This document shows positions 61,673 through 64,000 of a DNA stretch of 64,000 nt, one piece after another; position 1 is the first letter of the stretch, and each line of letters starts with the position of its first letter. The notes beneath the pieces were generated by a model. That model searched no databases. It was not told where the DNA came from and saw nothing but the letters and a program-made list of their open reading frames with translations. Position numbers and translations under genes: made by a program. This stretch comes from Pseudomonas azadiae (GTDB lineage: Bacteria > Pseudomonadota > Gammaproteobacteria > Pseudomonadales > Pseudomonadaceae), in contig NZ_JAHSTY010000001.1 in assembly GCF_019145355.1 (NCBI RefSeq), positions 1 to 64,000 on the forward strand, in the 5' to 3' direction.

Positions 61673-64000
61673 ATGGATAAGACCTACCAGCCGCACGCTA
61701 TCGAAACTTCCTGGTACAACACCTGGGAATCCGAGAATTATTTCGCCCCGCAAGGCGCGGGCGATCCCTACACCATCATGATCCCGCCGCCGAACGTCAC
61801 CGGCAGCCTGCACATGGGCCATGGCTTCAACAATGCGATCATGGATGCGTTGATCCGTTTCCGCCGCATGCAGGGTCGCGACACCCTGTGGCAGCCGGGC
61901 ACCGACCACGCCGGTATCGCCACACAGATGCTGGTGGAGCGCCAACTCGAAGCGACCGGCCAGAACCGCCATGACCTGGGTCGCGAGAAATTCCTGGAAA
62001 AAATCTGGGAATGGAAAGACCAGTCCGGCGGCAATATCAGCCGTCAGATCCGTCGCCTGGGCTCGTCGGTCGATTGGAGCCGCGAGCGCTTCACCATGGA
62101 CGACGGCCTGTCGGAAGCCGTGAAAGAAGCCTTCGTGCGCCTGCATGAAGACGGCCTGATCTACCGCGGCAAGCGCCTGGTCAACTGGGACACCAAGTTG
62201 CACACGGCGATTTCCGACCTTGAAGTGGAAAACCACGACGAGAAAGGCTTCCTGTGGAACCTCAAGTACCCGCTGGCCGACGGCGTCAAGACCGCTGAAG
62301 GCCACGACTACCTGATTGTCGCCACCACCCGCCCGGAAACCATGCTCGGCGACGCCGCCGTGGCGGTTAACCCGAACGACGAGCGCTACCAGGCGCTGAT
62401 CGGCAAGTTCGTCGAGCTGCCGCTGGTTGGCCGCCACATCCCGATCATCGCAGACGACTACTGCGACCCTGCGTTCGGCACCGGCTGCGTGAAAATCACC
62501 CCGGCCCACGATTTCAACGACTACGAAGTCGGCAAGCGCCACAATCTGCCGCTGCTGAACATCTTCGACAAGAACGCCGCCGTATTGCCGGCCTGTCAGG
62601 TGTTCAACCTGGACGGCACGCTGAACGACAGCATCGACGGCAAGATCCCGGCCGAATACGCAGGCCTTGACCGTTTTGAAGCGCGCAAGCAGATCGTTGC
62701 CGCCTTCGACGCCGCCGGCTTGCTGGTCAGCGTCGACGACCACGGTTTGAAAGTGCCGAAGGGCGACCGTTCCGGCACCGTGATCGAACCGTGGCTGACC
62801 GACCAGTGGTACGTGTCCACCAAGCCTTTGGCTGAACCAGCCATTGCCGCCGTTGAAGACGGCCGCATCGCGTTCGTGCCTAAACAGTACGAAAACATGT
62901 ACTTCTCCTGGATGCGTGACATCCAGGATTGGTGCATCAGCCGTCAGCTGTGGTGGGGCCACCGCATTCCGGCCTGGTACGACGAATCGGGCAAGGTGTA
63001 TGTAGGCCGCGATGAAGCTGAGGTACGTGCCAAGCACAACCTGCCGGCCGACTTGGTCTTGAACCAGGACAACGATGTACTCGACACCTGGTTCAGCGCC
63101 GGGCTGTGGACCTTCTCTACCCTGGGCTGGCCGGAAAAAACCGCGTTCCTCGAAAAATTCCACCCGACCGACGTATTGGTCACCGGCTTCGACATCATTT
63201 TCTTCTGGGTTGCCCGGATGATCATGCTGACCATGCACTTGGTGAAAAACGACGACGGTACGCCGCAGGTGCCGTTCAAGACCGTCTACGTTCACGGCTT
63301 GGTGCGTGACGGGCAAGGCCAGAAGATGTCCAAGTCCAAAGGCAACGTCCTGGACCCACTGGACATCATCGACGGCATCGAACTCGAAGCGCTGGTACAA
63401 AAGCGCACCTCGGGCATGATGCAGCCGAAAATGGCGAAAAAGATCGAGAAGCAGACCCGCGACGAGTTCGCCGACGGTATCGCCAGCTACGGCACCGACG
63501 CCCTGCGCTTTACCTTCTGCTCGCTGGCGTCCACCGGCCGCGACATCAAGTTCGACATGGGCCGCGTCGAAGGCTATCGCAACTTCTGCAACAAGATCTG
63601 GAACGCCGCGCGCTACGTGCTGGACAAGGGCGAGGACTGCGGCCAGAACGGCGAGGCCTTCGAACTGAGCCTGGCCGACCGCTGGATCATCTCGCAACTG
63701 CAGCGCACCGAAGCCGAAGTGACCCGCCAGCTCGACCAGTTCCGTTTCGACCTGGCCGCACAGGCCTTGTACGAGTTCATCTGGAACCAGTATTGCGACT
63801 GGTACCTGGAACTGTCCAAGCCGGTGCTGTGGGACGAAAACGCACCGGTCGAACGCCAGCGCGGCACCCGCCGCACCCTGGTGCGCGTGCTTGAAGTGGC
63901 GCTGCGCCTGGCGCACCCGTTCATGCCGTTCATCACCGAAGAAATCTGGCAGCGCCTGGCGCCGCTGGCCGGTATCGAAGGCAAGACCATCATGCTTCAA
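61673..64000 (+). CDS. valS: valyl-tRNA synthetase (5' part, runs off the window)
   Basis: 776 codons are present and the frame is open at the right edge. [20 protein letters not shown], the HIGH-type [13 protein letters not shown], the editing-domain [34 protein letters not shown] and [14 protein letters not shown] identify ValRS. It charges tRNA-Val and edits Thr. The ribosome site AGGG is 11 bases from ATG 61673, somewhat distant. Confidence 0.97.
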   Translation, partial: MDKTYQPHAIETSWYNTWESENYFAPQGAGDPYTIMIPPPNVTGSLHMGHGFNNAIMDALIRFRRMQGRDTLWQPGTDHAGIATQMLVERQLEATGQNRHDLGREKFLEKIWEWKDQSGGNISRQIRRLGSSVDWSRERFTMDDGLSEAVKEAFVRLHEDGLIYRGKRLVNWDTKLHTAISDLEVENHDEKGFLWNLKYPLADGVKTAEGHDYLIVATTRPETMLGDAAVAVNPNDERYQALIGKFVELPLVGRHIPIIADDYCDPAFGTGCVKITPAHDFNDYEVGKRHNLPLLNIFDKNAAVLPACQVFNLDGTLNDSIDGKIPAEYAGLDRFEARKQIVAAFDAAGLLVSVDDHGLKVPKGDRSGTVIEPWLTDQWYVSTKPLAEPAIAAVEDGRIAFVPKQYENMYFSWMRDIQDWCISRQLWWGHRIPAWYDESGKVYVGRDEAEVRAKHNLPADLVLNQDNDVLDTWFSAGLWTFSTLGWPEKTAFLEKFHPTDVLVTGFDIIFFWVARMIMLTMHLVKNDDGTPQVPFKTVYVHGLVRDGQGQKMSKSKGNVLDPLDIIDGIELEALVQKRTSGMMQPKMAKKIEKQTRDEFADGIASYGTDALRFTFCSLASTGRDIKFDMGRVEGYRNFCNKIWNAARYVLDKGEDCGQNGEAFELSLADRWIISQLQRTEAEVTRQLDQFRFDLAAQALYEFIWNQYCDWYLELSKPVLWDENAPVERQRGTRRTLVRVLEVALRLAHPFMPFITEEIWQRLAPLAGIEGKTIMLQ

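Noticed and set aside
61007..64000. 997-codon open frame on the minus strand
   Set aside because: It is antisense to holC, the small gene and valS, crosses a REPIN, and has no recognisable domain; GC-rich codon bias opens this frame.

Overview
The window reads as a chromosome segment of a Pseudomonas of the fluorescens group. The evidence is high GC outside regulatory regions, gene blocks typical of the genus (lepA-lepB-rnc-era-recO-pdxJ, lptF/lptG, pepA-holC-valS, cmoA-cmoB, a second Lon protease beside icp, membrane PQQ glucose dehydrogenase), and at least a dozen REPIN-type inverted repeats between genes. No tRNA, rRNA, IS element, integrase or CRISPR array was seen.
Left third (1-18.9 kb) is accessory. 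It holds a bifunctional class A penicillin-binding protein, two divergent very large DUF6543 (dermonecrotic-toxin-like) genes, and a complete CS1/alpha-type chaperone-usher pilus operon (pilin, usher, chaperone, second pilin, tip adhesin). One toxin gene has a C-terminal LRR plus NEL ubiquitin-ligase region cut off by an in-frame amber codon. The pilus promoter region carries two sites resembling the GacA box, a sigma70-like promoter and a perfect inverted repeat.
Middle (18.9-42.6 kb) holds metal and redox genes and a catabolic island. There is a YqjI/YqjH-like PadR regulator with a siderophore-interacting ferric reductase, a Zur-box-preceded ZnuD-like receptor, and gcd with a Cra-type operator. 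An operon then links a cupredoxin, a c-di-GMP phosphodiesterase, an outer-membrane barrel and a truncated haemoglobin, with a paralogous phosphodiesterase upstream. Next comes an 8 kb set (amidase, cyclic-imide-hydrolase-like deacetylase, MFS transporter, two SDRs, a CxxC small protein, a CobW GTPase, a leaderless solute-binding protein). It is divergent from a GntR regulator with two winged-helix domains, and near-identical operators sit before both units.
Right third (42.6-64 kb) is mostly core. A 780-bp gene-free stretch contains a cloverleaf-capable palindromic element. It is followed by a lon/asrA-like protease behind a near-consensus sigma32 promoter, then icp, cmoAB, tadA, a Tat multicopper oxidase, pdxJ, recO, era, rnc, lepB, lepA, lptG, lptF, pepA, holC, a small gene and valS, which runs off the right edge. 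The lepA/lptG junction looks like a rearrangement point relative to other pseudomonads.
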